64,000 bases of DNA from a virus. Made by a program: the position numbers and the translations under genes. Of the stretch, positions 1 through 8,300 are shown piece after piece. Location of the stretch: positions 1 through 64,000 of IMG/VR virus record IMGVR_UViG_3300033145_000681. One strand, given 5' to 3'. The notes under the pieces were generated by a model that was given only the letters and a program-made list of their open reading frames with translations, did no database searches and was not told where the DNA came from. Every line of letters begins with the position of its first letter. The stretch's first letter is position 1.

Positions 1-1
1 A

Positions 2-235
2 TGCTGCAAGGCCATGCTCGCGCAGAGCAGGATCGGGATTGCCATAACATTCCGAAGCATCTATCGCCCGAAGAGGAAGGAACATCTGGCACGGCAATAT
101 CCGGGGAAGATCCTGCAGCTGATTCTCAGTAGCGTATCTACCCAGGTAGTAGTCAGGCATGACCATCCTGATTCAACGCATCAGCACGGCCTGGTCGTTT
201 ATATCTACAAGGAAAGAGATGGGGAGGAGAAGTGA
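2..235 (+). CDS. Hypothetical protein, 5' end outside the window
   Basis: This frame is open from base 2 and contains an internal ATG at 14. It ends in TGA at 233-235, overlapping the GTG start of the next gene. The C-terminal half (QVVVRHDHPD, then GLVVYIYKERDG) looks like beta strands with charged turns, and codon use matches the neighbours. I do not recognise the family. The true start is probably upstream of the window. A short alternative frame from base 1 ends at 132 and fits the downstream coupling less well. Confidence 0.5.
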   Translation, partial: CCKAMLAQSRIGIAITFRSIYRPKRKEHLARQYPGKILQLILSSVSTQVVVRHDHPDSTHQHGLVVYIYKERDGEEK

Positions 236-489
236 GGCGCCCAGCGGAGATCGATACCTTCACCACATACACGTACAATTCTCCGGGGATGAATCCCGGA
301 CCCCATACATCGCCGCATACCATGACCGGATCCGTGCTGGCGATCGACGGTCCCTTTGCCTGGTTTGAATGCACGAATCATTACAACAGTAAGAGTGAAG
401 AGGAAGGGCTGCGGGAAGCTGCCCCCGGGAAAGTAATCAAGGTGCCGCTGGAAAAGGTCAGGTTCACGGAGGGAGATGAAGATGGGTAG
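232..489 (+). CDS. Hypothetical small protein
   Basis: This 85-residue protein starts at GTG 232, preceded by GGGGAGGAG, and overlaps the previous stop by four bases. Its end overlaps the methyltransferase start. The N-terminal third is rich in Pro, Thr and His, and the C-terminal part (KVIKVPLEKVRF) suggests a small beta domain. I see no transmembrane segment and no known motif. Function is unknown; it is likely co-translated with the methyltransferase. Confidence 0.55.
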   Translation: MRRPAEIDTFTTYTYNSPGMNPGPHTSPHTMTGSVLAIDGPFAWFECTNHYNSKSEEEGLREAAPGKVIKVPLEKVRFTEGDEDG

Positions 490-1138
490 CGATCAACTCA
501 ATCTGGTAGATGGGAACGAATGTAGGCGCCGCTTCTTCGCCAGGCTCTGGGAGAAGCATCCGGAGCCTGGGGTCAAGACCCTGGGCTGGGGCAGCGCGAT
601 ATCCCAGCACAAGCGATGGCGGGAGCTTGCCCAGGTCGGGGACATGAATGACGCATCGGTTCTCGATGTCGGATGTGGCTTCGGCGGCTTCCGGGAATAT
701 CTGGAGAAGGAAGTAGGGCTCCCGGATCTCTACGTCGGGATCGATATGATGGATGAGACGCTTTCCGAGGCGGCGAAGAGATATCGGGAAGATACGATCG
801 ATACATCCAAGAGCGTAGTATTCGTTCGAGAAGATGTTCTGGGACATAGCTACCCTGTACCGGAAGGCGGATTCGATTATGTGGTAGCCTCCGGGATCTT
901 CAGCATCGGTACCCAGGACTGGTGGGAGCATATGGAGAAGGTCATCCAGAAGATGTTCAGCCTCTGCAGTATTGGGGTGGCTACGAACTTTCTCAGTACC
1001 TTTGCAGAGAAGCAGGTTCCGCAATCGAAGTACATCAGCCCATCGATCATGCTCCGGTATCTGCTGACGATTACGCCGAATGTACATCTCCGGCATGGGT
1101 ACTACTGCAACGATTTCACGGTATTCCTGTACAAATGA
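482..1138 (+). CDS. Class I SAM-dependent methyltransferase
   Basis: The 218-residue product has a class I methyltransferase core. Motif I is VLDVGCGFGG near residues 60-69. The acidic strand-2 end follows (YVGIDMMDE), then a motif IV-like segment (FDYVVASGIFS). There is no DPPY, NPPY or PC catalytic motif, so it is probably not a DNA base methylase; a small-molecule, glycan or protein substrate is more likely. ATG 482 is preferred because GGAGGG lies 8 bases upstream; ATG 476 is the alternative. It is the last gene before an intergenic region with a 17-bp palindrome and a promoter. If the window ends are adjacent in the genome, it would lie beside the glycan cassette and could methylate a glycan, but that is inference. 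Confidence 0.82.
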   Translation: MGSDQLNLVDGNECRRRFFARLWEKHPEPGVKTLGWGSAISQHKRWRELAQVGDMNDASVLDVGCGFGGFREYLEKEVGLPDLYVGIDMMDETLSEAAKRYREDTIDTSKSVVFVREDVLGHSYPVPEGGFDYVVASGIFSIGTQDWWEHMEKVIQKMFSLCSIGVATNFLSTFAEKQVPQSKYISPSIMLRYLLTITPNVHLRHGYYCNDFTVFLYK

Positions 1139-1147
1139 TTGACGCGT

Positions 1148-1164
1148 AATTGCACGGTGCAATT
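1148..1164 (+). promoter_or_regulatory. 17-bp palindrome copy 1 (putative parS-like site)
   Basis: AATTGCACGGTGCAATT is a perfect inverted repeat around one central G, extended by flanking T and A. It lies between the methyltransferase stop and the virion promoter at 1195. Six exact copies occur in the window. It is the proposed binding site of the ParB protein at 36714-37742; this assignment is inferred and not shown by the sequence alone. Confidence 0.85.
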
Positions 1165-1194
1165 AGCTGATCGAAAAAAAATCTTTCCAGGGTC

Positions 1195-1222
1195 TTGACA
1201 GGGATACTACCGACCATATACT
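1195..1222 (+). promoter_or_regulatory. Sigma70-type promoter for the virion module
   Basis: TTGACA (1195-1200) and TATACT (1217-1222) are separated by 16 bp, with CGACCA directly before the -10 box. Transcription would begin near 1229, only a few bases before the terminator-like hairpin at 1235-1270. It sits upstream of the decoration and capsid genes. Similar CGACC-TATA boxes occur at 12123 and 53473. Confidence 0.8.
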
Positions 1223-1234
1223 ATTGTGACTGAT

Positions 1235-1270
1235 GGCACGGAACCTCTTGAGTGAGGGCCGTGCTTTTTT
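1235..1270 (+). terminator. Rho-independent terminator or attenuator right after the promoter
   Basis: GCACGG (1236-1241) pairs with CCGTGC (1259-1264), and an inner CCTC/GAGG pairing extends the stem. Six T residues follow directly (1265-1270). A strong terminator within about 40 bases of the probable start site would block the capsid operon unless it is bypassed, suggesting attenuation or antitermination. Confidence 0.72.
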
Positions 1271-1359
1271 GTTTGAAGAAAACTGTCCTGCCGGCTGTGC
1301 CGCGGGATCGATTTAATATACTGGTAGCGATTACTCGGCACAAAGAAGGAGAATGGATT

Positions 1360-1746
1360 ATGGCAGGTGAAGGAACCGAACTTCGTACCTCCCTTGAAAA
1401 TGCCCAGACCGATCGGATACTCGCCCCCGGCGCAAAGACGAAGGGCGATACGGATGTCCGTGAGGATCTGGTGATTTTCTATCTCGACGATGCCGCCGAT
1501 GGCGCGCAGGTCGGGGTATGTCACGGAGCAGAAAAGGCGGTCTTCCCGAAGACGGCCGGCCTGCTCATCAATGCCGCCCAGCGCGTATACTGGAACGACG
1601 GCAACAAGGTGGCCACACTGAACGCGGCAGATCGCGCGATCGGCTGGGGCCAGAGTCGTGACGATAGTCTCGGTGTCGCTGGCGCGGCTGCCGATGATGA
1701 CGTCTGGATCAATTTCCATCAGGAACTGGAAAGCACGACCTACTAG
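1360..1746 (+). CDS. Capsid decoration-like protein (DUF2190 type)
   Basis: The 128-residue product shows the small beta-rich pattern of DUF2190 proteins: a strand with a D-A-A-D-G turn, then GVCHGAEKAVFPKTAG, then a YW-containing strand and a final Asp/Trp strand. Members of this family sit next to the major capsid gene and are thought to act as capsid cement. ATG 1360 is chosen because AAGGAG lies 8 bases upstream; the longer reading from 1252 would start inside the leader. It is directly followed by the capsid gene. The family call rests on pattern and position. Confidence 0.7.
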   Translation: MAGEGTELRTSLENAQTDRILAPGAKTKGDTDVREDLVIFYLDDAADGAQVGVCHGAEKAVFPKTAGLLINAAQRVYWNDGNKVATLNAADRAIGWGQSRDDSLGVAGAAADDDVWINFHQELESTTY

Positions 1747-1778
1747 GTCGGTGACTACAGGTATACGGAGGATTTGAA

Positions 1779-2996
1779 ATGTCGAAATTCACAAAGGTAA
1801 GAGGCCGTGGCGACGTAGTCGGCGAAATGCCTCTCGCTCTCGCCAGTGCACACACCGAGCGGTACGGCGCCCTGACGGCTGCCGATACTTCCAGGTGGCA
1901 GAAGCGTAACAGCGCCGCATGCGCATCCGTAGTCGGCCAGTGTCAGGAGATGCTGGACGGTGCCGTCGCCGATCGCTGGGGCGATAGCCTCTGCAGCGAC
2001 TGGACGCTCTTTTCCGCAGTAGCCAAGGAGGACCGTAGGCTCGCCTCGGCCATGCTGCTTGACAGGGTCACCAAGTTCATGCTGGCCCCGCATGTCGTGA
2101 TGAAGAAGATCGAAGCTCTCGGCATTCAGGAGTACACCACGAAGGGCGACTTCCCGGCAGAGGTCCTGAATACGATCGAGAAGTACCACGTCGGCATCGA
2201 GGAGATCGATGTGGTATGGCGGAAGATCTTCGACGTGAAGGATTTCACCAACACGAAGAAGGGCGGGTTCAAGATCCGCGACGTTGCGAGTGGGCTCACC
2301 TTCCGGCGTGTACCGACCGGAGACAAGGTAGACGTCTACAAGATGGCCGGCTCGGAAGTCGAAGTGCTCTTCGACAACTACGGCGGCGCTCTCGGCTGGG
2401 ACCGGAAATGGTTCCAGGATGAAGAGTTCTGGATGGTAAGCGATACGGCCAAGGAGTTCCGTAACAAGTACTTCAACGATATGGCCGATGTCCACTACGC
2501 TCTGATCGAGGCCCTTCCGGCCGGGATCAACGAAGCGTGGGCGGCTCCGACGCCGGCAGGCTTGGCGGTAACCGATCCGCTGTACCAGCTGGTCAGAGAC
2601 GTGAATACGATGAACGCGGCTTGCTACGCCATCATCAACAACCTGGAAAGCCAGGGGATGGATGTGACGGCAAGTGTGCAGTTCCAGGGCCTCGCGCCAT
2701 TGGCGCTCAAGGCCAGGCTGCAGCCGGCGCTCGAAATCGTACTCGGGATGGCTTCCCTCCGGAATCCGACGCGAGTCCAGTACTCCATCGTCATGGATTA
2801 CACCAACCGCCTGGCGAGCAATACGCAGTACTACATCTGCGTACCGAAGCGCAAAGCCAAGAGCGGCAACCGGATCAACCTGGAGATGTTCGCAGACTTC
2901 GACATCTTGTCGTATTCGGATACGACGGCCGGGTGGGGTCGCTACGGTGGCGGCATCGGAGAGAACAACCAGTTCAGGCGCTGTCTGACTGCGTGA
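1779..2996 (+). CDS. Major capsid protein
   Basis: The 405-residue product lies just after the decoration-like gene and upstream of the connector genes, the normal place for the major capsid protein. Its size fits an HK97-fold subunit processed by the protease/scaffold gene at 56895. The central part contains a segment with D-x-T-N-T-K-K-G-G-F and then VPTGDKVDVYKMAG. The C-terminal third has an alpha/beta pattern resembling the A-domain of Mu gpT-like capsids. The ribosome site GGAGG precedes ATG 1779. A long opposite-strand reading frame here is a shadow. Confidence 0.8.
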   Translation: MSKFTKVRGRGDVVGEMPLALASAHTERYGALTAADTSRWQKRNSAACASVVGQCQEMLDGAVADRWGDSLCSDWTLFSAVAKEDRRLASAMLLDRVTKFMLAPHVVMKKIEALGIQEYTTKGDFPAEVLNTIEKYHVGIEEIDVVWRKIFDVKDFTNTKKGGFKIRDVASGLTFRRVPTGDKVDVYKMAGSEVEVLFDNYGGALGWDRKWFQDEEFWMVSDTAKEFRNKYFNDMADVHYALIEALPAGINEAWAAPTPAGLAVTDPLYQLVRDVNTMNAACYAIINNLESQGMDVTASVQFQGLAPLALKARLQPALEIVLGMASLRNPTRVQYSIVMDYTNRLASNTQYYICVPKRKAKSGNRINLEMFADFDILSYSDTTAGWGRYGGGIGENNQFRRCLTA

Positions 2997-3030
2997 GGAT
3001 CGCCTCCTCACTGACGAGCGGGAATGAAGG

Positions 3031-3058
3031 GGCGGACGGAGCGATCTCCCTGTCCGCC
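3031..3058 (+). terminator. GC-rich hairpin after the capsid gene (partial terminator or stabiliser)
   Basis: GGCGGAC (3031-3037) pairs with GTCCGCC (3052-3058), with inner GAG/CTC pairing. There is no T-run, so it is more likely a leaky terminator or an mRNA-stabilising hairpin lowering expression of the next gene relative to capsid. The rest of the 2997-3090 gap holds only the ribosome site of the next gene. Confidence 0.4.
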
Positions 3059-3090
3059 TCTATCCCCATAGACCGGAAGGAGAATGAACA

Positions 3091-4110
3091 ATGTCAGTAA
3101 TTGCAGGCGATATGCAGCTCTATGGAGCTGCGAACATGCCGGAGGCCGATACCGGTCTTGTCGGCGGCGCAGTAGATCTCTCTGTCAAGGTAGTCCACGT
3201 CGCTCTCGCGCTGCCGGATACCATTGACGTAGTCAGTGATGATGCCCTTGATACCGATGAGATCTATACCGTTCATGGATACAGCGTAGCCGGCGCGAAG
3301 ATCACGGAAGCTCTTCCGATGCTCGGCGGCCTGGTACTGAGGAATGGAACTACTACCTTCGAGCGGATCACGAAGATCGTCTCGACGGCCGGATCTGCCC
3401 TGGCGGGGACTGTAACGTTCTCGCGGAATACTGGCGGGTCGACCATCTGTACGATGGAATCGGCAGCCGATGCGGCAGCCGGAACCGAGATCGAAACGAT
3501 CAGGACTCCATTCTACGGGCTGGCGTCCGATCCGGATAATGCGAAGGTAGCCTACGAGAAGGTATTCTTCCGGAACAACAATGCCGTGACCACGCTTACC
3601 GATGCGGTAATCAGGCTCATGGATGCTCCGGATGACGATACGGCCAGCACGACGGTAGATGTAAATACCGCAGCCGGGCAGAAGGTGCTCAGTGTAGCAG
3701 CTACTGTCGGATTCAACGCGGGTGATTCAGTGGTGGTAAACCACGAAGGCGCCCGTAACGAGGTACAGGAAGTCGCCTCCGTCCAGGCAGGCGTAAGCCT
3801 GACGATGGTGGACAATCTCAAGTACGCTCATACGCTTGCCCAGGCGGACGTAGTCCGGCTCTGCAAGGTAGAGTTCGAGCTTGAGGAAGAACTCGACGGT
3901 ACCGATACCTCGGCGAATCGCGTAACGCAGCCGTCTGGATATGCAGGGTACTCCTGGTCTGCTCGTGAGAAGACCGTACGGGGCGCTGCAGGCTCGCAGA
4001 ACCATACGGCCGGCTCCGTGCAGGGTATCTGGCTCCAGACCTCTCTGGGGGCCGGTGACGATCCCGTGAAGAGTTCTATCGAGGTACGAGAGTCTGGAAA
4101 TACGGTCTAG
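3091..4110 (+). CDS. Virion structural protein, unrecognised
   Basis: The 339-residue product is rich in Thr, Val, Ala and Asp with few helices predicted by eye. It has several strand-turn blocks, such as TVTFSRNTGGST and a region near residue 200 with AGDSVVVNHEGARNEVQEV. It follows the capsid gene with AAGGAG in front of ATG 3091 and precedes a head-tail connector homologue. It may be a second capsid or decoration protein or a head fibre. I cannot assign a family. Confidence 0.55.
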   Translation: MSVIAGDMQLYGAANMPEADTGLVGGAVDLSVKVVHVALALPDTIDVVSDDALDTDEIYTVHGYSVAGAKITEALPMLGGLVLRNGTTTFERITKIVSTAGSALAGTVTFSRNTGGSTICTMESAADAAAGTEIETIRTPFYGLASDPDNAKVAYEKVFFRNNNAVTTLTDAVIRLMDAPDDDTASTTVDVNTAAGQKVLSVAATVGFNAGDSVVVNHEGARNEVQEVASVQAGVSLTMVDNLKYAHTLAQADVVRLCKVEFELEEELDGTDTSANRVTQPSGYAGYSWSAREKTVRGAAGSQNHTAGSVQGIWLQTSLGAGDDPVKSSIEVRESGNTV

Positions 4111-4127
4111 CCTGAAGGGGGCTCCAA

Positions 4128-4556
4128 GTGGCAACCATAGGGTGGATCGATGAAGACACGGTCAAGGCTCGTGTACGCCGGCTGACCACGGCGTATAACG
4201 ATGACTTCTCGGAGCAGGATCAGGGGATCCTCGAAGAGAAGATGCTTGATGCGTACTACGATATCATCTCGAAGCTCATAGAGCGCGGATTCACCGCGGC
4301 GCAGATCCTTACCTGGCCGCAGCGATTCGAATACCAGCGGGACATCTCCACGTACTACTTCCTCCTGGCAGTAGGATTCCGGCGCGGAGACAAGGAGAGA
4401 TGGATCGAGGAATTCAAGCGCCTGGAAGAGCTGGATGACAAGACGCTCTTCGATGCGGATCTGGTAATCATCGTGCCTGGCGCGATCCCCGATGGTAAAT
4501 TCCGCGTTGTAGATCTCGAAGCGATTAACGAAGCGAATGATATCACGTTGCCATAG
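4128..4556 (+). CDS. Head completion/connector protein (DUF1320, Mu gp36-like)
   Basis: The 142-residue product starts at GTG 4128. It is helix-rich at the N-terminus, with a Y-Y-D-I-I-S-K-L-I-E-R-G segment and then RDISTYYFLLAV, a pattern seen in DUF1320/gp6-type adaptors. These attach to the portal and form the head-tail joint. Its position after the capsid genes fits. The family call is moderate because it rests on sequence feel and synteny. Confidence 0.58.
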   Translation: MATIGWIDEDTVKARVRRLTTAYNDDFSEQDQGILEEKMLDAYYDIISKLIERGFTAAQILTWPQRFEYQRDISTYYFLLAVGFRRGDKERWIEEFKRLEELDDKTLFDADLVIIVPGAIPDGKFRVVDLEAINEANDITLP

Positions 4557-4570
4557 AAGGAGAGAAGAAG

Positions 4571-5023
4571 ATGGGAGAATTTCTACTTACCGATAACCGA
4601 ACCGCGATCGCTGACGGCGCCTCTGTCGGTATTTTGATCAGCATCCCTACGGGGAACGAGCTGATCATGGGCGTCGATGCGGATGTGCCGGTCGAGTTTG
4701 CCGTCAACGTCTACGAAGATCCTACCGTTACGGATAACGGGGTGGAGATTACGCCGATCGATATAGATCGCGCGGCGGCGACTGTTCCGAATTCGTCGTT
4801 CTATCGAGATCCTACCGTATCGGATGATGGGGATCTCCTGGTGTCGAGACGTGCAGACCAGGGCGCTATATTCGAAGCCATCCCGAAAGATCCCGGGAAG
4901 GGCGGCCCGATGGTCATGAAGGAGAACGAGGAGTACGTGGTCTGGATTACCAACCGAAGCGGAGCGGCGGCGAACGCAGCGATCGTATTGTCATTCACCG
5001 AGGTACCGACGAGGGCGCTGTAG
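4571..5023 (+). CDS. Virion structural protein, beta-rich
   Basis: This 150-residue protein is dominated by short strands with Asp/Asn turns and contains a duplicated Y-x-D-P-T-V-[ST]-D motif (residues about 50 and 80). It ends in a strand-rich ITNRSGAAANAAIVLSF segment. The ribosome site GGAGAG precedes ATG 4571. Small proteins like this near connectors are often minor capsid or tip proteins; no family recognised. Confidence 0.5.
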   Translation: MGEFLLTDNRTAIADGASVGILISIPTGNELIMGVDADVPVEFAVNVYEDPTVTDNGVEITPIDIDRAAATVPNSSFYRDPTVSDDGDLLVSRRADQGAIFEAIPKDPGKGGPMVMKENEEYVVWITNRSGAAANAAIVLSFTEVPTRAL

Positions 5024-5025
5024 CC

Positions 5026-5328
5026 ATGAACGGAGAAGATCAGAAGCGGCTGGATACGATCCATAGCGAGCTACTACAGGAAGAGATTACCCAGGAGAAA
5101 CGGCTCGCGCGTATGGAAGCTCGGCAGATGGTGTTCTTCGAGAAGGACGGCGTATGCGATCGTAGGGAGAAGCGAATCGATGGCGTGGAGGATCGAGTCG
5201 AGGACGTGAAGGGTCAGGTTGTCTCTCTGCGCGTCCGGATCGCCGCCTGGGTAGGAGGCGCTACGGTGATCGTTATCATCCTTCAGGCGATTGGGATCAA
5301 GACCATCATCATGAAGTTCGTTACGTGA
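5026..5328 (+). CDS. Coiled-coil protein with C-terminal membrane anchor (XhlA-like)
   Basis: Residues 1-70 form a highly charged coiled coil (heptad-like KRLARMEARQ, VEDRVEDVKGQVVSL). They are followed by one hydrophobic segment of about 22 residues (AAWVGGATVIVIILQAIGI) and a short tail. This layout matches phage XhlA-type haemolysin/holin accessory proteins. It sits between structural genes and the fibre gene, separated by 2 bp from the upstream stop. A lysis role is possible but not shown. Confidence 0.5.
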   Translation: MNGEDQKRLDTIHSELLQEEITQEKRLARMEARQMVFFEKDGVCDRREKRIDGVEDRVEDVKGQVVSLRVRIAAWVGGATVIVIILQAIGIKTIIMKFVT

Positions 5329-5347
5329 TGGCCCATGAGGCATAGCC

Positions 5348-8300
5348 GTGAACATAGAGAAAGTACAAGACATTGTCGGGGCGATGGTATCCGGCAATGT
5401 CGAAGCCGGGATCAGAGTAACCTATGCTGATAACGGAGACGATAACGGCAAGCTAGACTTCCATGTCGCTGGCGTAGCGACATTCCTCGATCTCGCAGAT
5501 ACTCCCGCAAGCTATGTAGGCGAAGCCACAAAAGTAGTCACCGTCAACGCAGCCCAGGACGGGCTCGAATTCGTTACCAACGTCACTACCGATGAGAAGG
5601 TCAAGGTAGATGTCGGGGCCGTAGCCGGCTACCTGGGCGCTGCGAATAACGACGGGGTCCTCCGCACCGATACCTCGATGACGTATGTTGATGGCGGGGA
5701 TTTCGTCACGCTGAACACCATCCAGGACATCAGGACAACGGCAGAACCGGTGTTCAAGGATCTGTCGCTGACCGACTTCGCAAGCGGTAACGAAACGATC
5801 ACGGAGATCCTGGACGATACCCTGCATGGTGATGTGCTAGATGCGATTGTTGTATCTGATGATGGTGTTCTGAACATCAGCTGGACTGCCGGCGAGCTGT
5901 GGGATCATACGGCGAAGGATGTTGTCGATACGGATCTCAACGCCGGGCCCGTAGCCCTGACGGATCACATGATCAACTATCTCTGGTGGGATCGCTCCGG
6001 AGGGGGCACGGCGCTTACGGCCAATACCACGATACCGGATCTGTCTGATGACGATGTATTCGTAGCGCAGATCAACTGTGCCGGCGGCGACATCCATGAG
6101 ATCAACGAAGTGCCAATATATTCCATGCAGATCCCCACACTGATCGCCGCATTCCGGGATATCTTCCCGAGCATTGTGACCAGTGGATTGATCGTCAGCG
6201 AGCATGCGGGTGGCGGTGCGTGGGACGTTGACCAAACCCAGGGAACGTATTACCTGGCAGCATACGGGAAGGAAGATATCGCGGCCCAGGATTCTACCGT
6301 TGATCAGATGTCGAGATGGTGGCAGTCGGCAGCAGGGCAGAGCACGGAGGTAGCCGGTCAGACCGCGATTGATAATGCGCAGTGGAATACAGGGAACGCG
6401 CTGGTGGGTGTGAATGCGGCGAAGTGGTACCGCTCGATGTTCTTCGTTGATGATGATGGGATCAATTGGGTATATCCTACGGCACAGTACAATACGGCTG
6501 CCCAGGCGATCGCCGGGGCCGATCCGATACTCCCGTATGGATTGCAGGATCATCCGAAAGTCATGGCCCTGGTACTCCGAGGCAATGCTGCGGCACTACC
6601 TGCTTCGGGAAGTAACCAGTGGATAGACATTCGTCCCACACTCGGCGGGACTGGTGGCGGCACGGTAACCCATCACGATCAGCTGGCAAATCTTGATTGG
6701 GCATCTGCCGGCCACAATATCAATACCTCCGTGAACATGGAAGGCAATACCCTGATGGGCGATTCCGGGGTAGGCGGGGATCTCAATCTGCAGAGCACGT
6801 CCGACGCTACCCGGGGAGATGTGATCTCGATCGATAACTTCGTGATCGGGGTGGGCGGTGTGGGGCTCGATTACACGCTTACCTTCAACGGGGAGAATAG
6901 CGACGGCGTCCTTACCTGGATGGAGAATGAGGATTACTTCCTGTTCGGCGACGGGATCGTAATGGCAGACGGTGAGGGGATCTCCCTGCAGGAAGGGATT
7001 ACCTGGACGGGAGCGACTACCGAGAATCTGATTACGTTTCCGGACAATACGGCGGTGGCGCTGGACATGCAGGGCGCGGTGGGGCCGATCAGTTTTCAGC
7101 GATTCAATACTACTACGGACGCATGTCAGATGGAGTACTTCACCGATGAGATGATATGGGCCCAGGGCGGAAGCGATACAGCCATTAATGCGGCGATAGA
7201 CTCAGGGAATGCGAATGGATTCGAACTCAAATTTCTCCCAGGGACTTCTACGATAAGCGGACAGTCAGTCATCGATGTTGGGAAAACATCCATCCGCGGG
7301 AGTGGGCCGGCTACATTCTTCGACGCTACTCTCTGGCAGGCCGACGATATCATTTTCGCGCAGAATCTGGATTATCTAAGCGTTGAGAATATGTGGATCA
7401 CTGGACTGAAAACAGGAACGGCTACTGAAAGCATCCTGTATTTCAATAACTGTGATTACGTCAAAGTTAGAGACATGCGCCTGGCGAATTCCGCGAGGCA
7501 CGGCGTTCATTTTGTTCAGTCGGATTTCTTCGTCTGCACGTTCAATGAGTTCTTTGATTGTCGAGATTACGCCGGTCGTTCGCAAGGCTCTGATTTCTCG
7601 ATGTACCTCTTCAACTACATGCACGAGAATGACAGCATCGGCGTTATTGCGCAGGGCGGAGGACATAACCTCTTCGCGTTCAACCTTTCAAATAATGACG
7701 GGTACGGTGTGTGGGTGCAATCGAATTTTAGTTGCGCGAACAGCAACATCGTATTCTCCAGCGCATTTCCATCGGTAGTGGTGGACGGTGACTGGTGTAC
7801 GTGTGCTGGCAACATCGCGGATCAATCCTCCAGTTATAGTTTTGGAATATCGGCAGCCATTGGCACGACGCTCATGGGGAACGTGTCGTACATGGCAAGC
7901 AATATGGGCTATTTCCTGAATGCGTCGCGTGCGTGCGTGGCTATCGGAAACTCCTTGTATCGCTCCGGGAATGGGCAGCCTGATTTTCGGGTAGGTGGCT
8001 GCACGTACATGGTAGTTTCAACGAACGTCTGTGAAAGCACGGCAGGCAGGGCAGAGCGAATGGCAAACGTTACGGATTCTGATTACAACATTTTCGTGTC
8101 CAATGTTTCGTTCGATCACGATACCGGCAGTATTGATTTCGACCTCAACAGTAATCACAACGTTGTTGGATGGAATCGCATGGAATTACTGCCTACATGG
8201 GTAGTGGGTAGGAACAATATCATCCAGTGGGAAGATACGGCCAACATGCTGGTGACGTCGAATTTCGGCCAGGAGTGGCGATGCCTTGATGGCGATGGCA

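Noticed and set aside
482-1138. DNA methyltransferase protecting the genome
   Set aside because: The SAM-binding motif is present but no DPPY/NPPY or PC catalytic motif is visible.
1148-1164. Palindromes as terminators or transposon ends
   Set aside because: No T-run follows them, they occur inside genes, and no transposase is present.
1755-3011. Long minus-strand open frame opposite the capsid gene
   Set aside because: It mirrors the + strand codon bias, has no ribosome site, and all well-supported genes are on the + strand.
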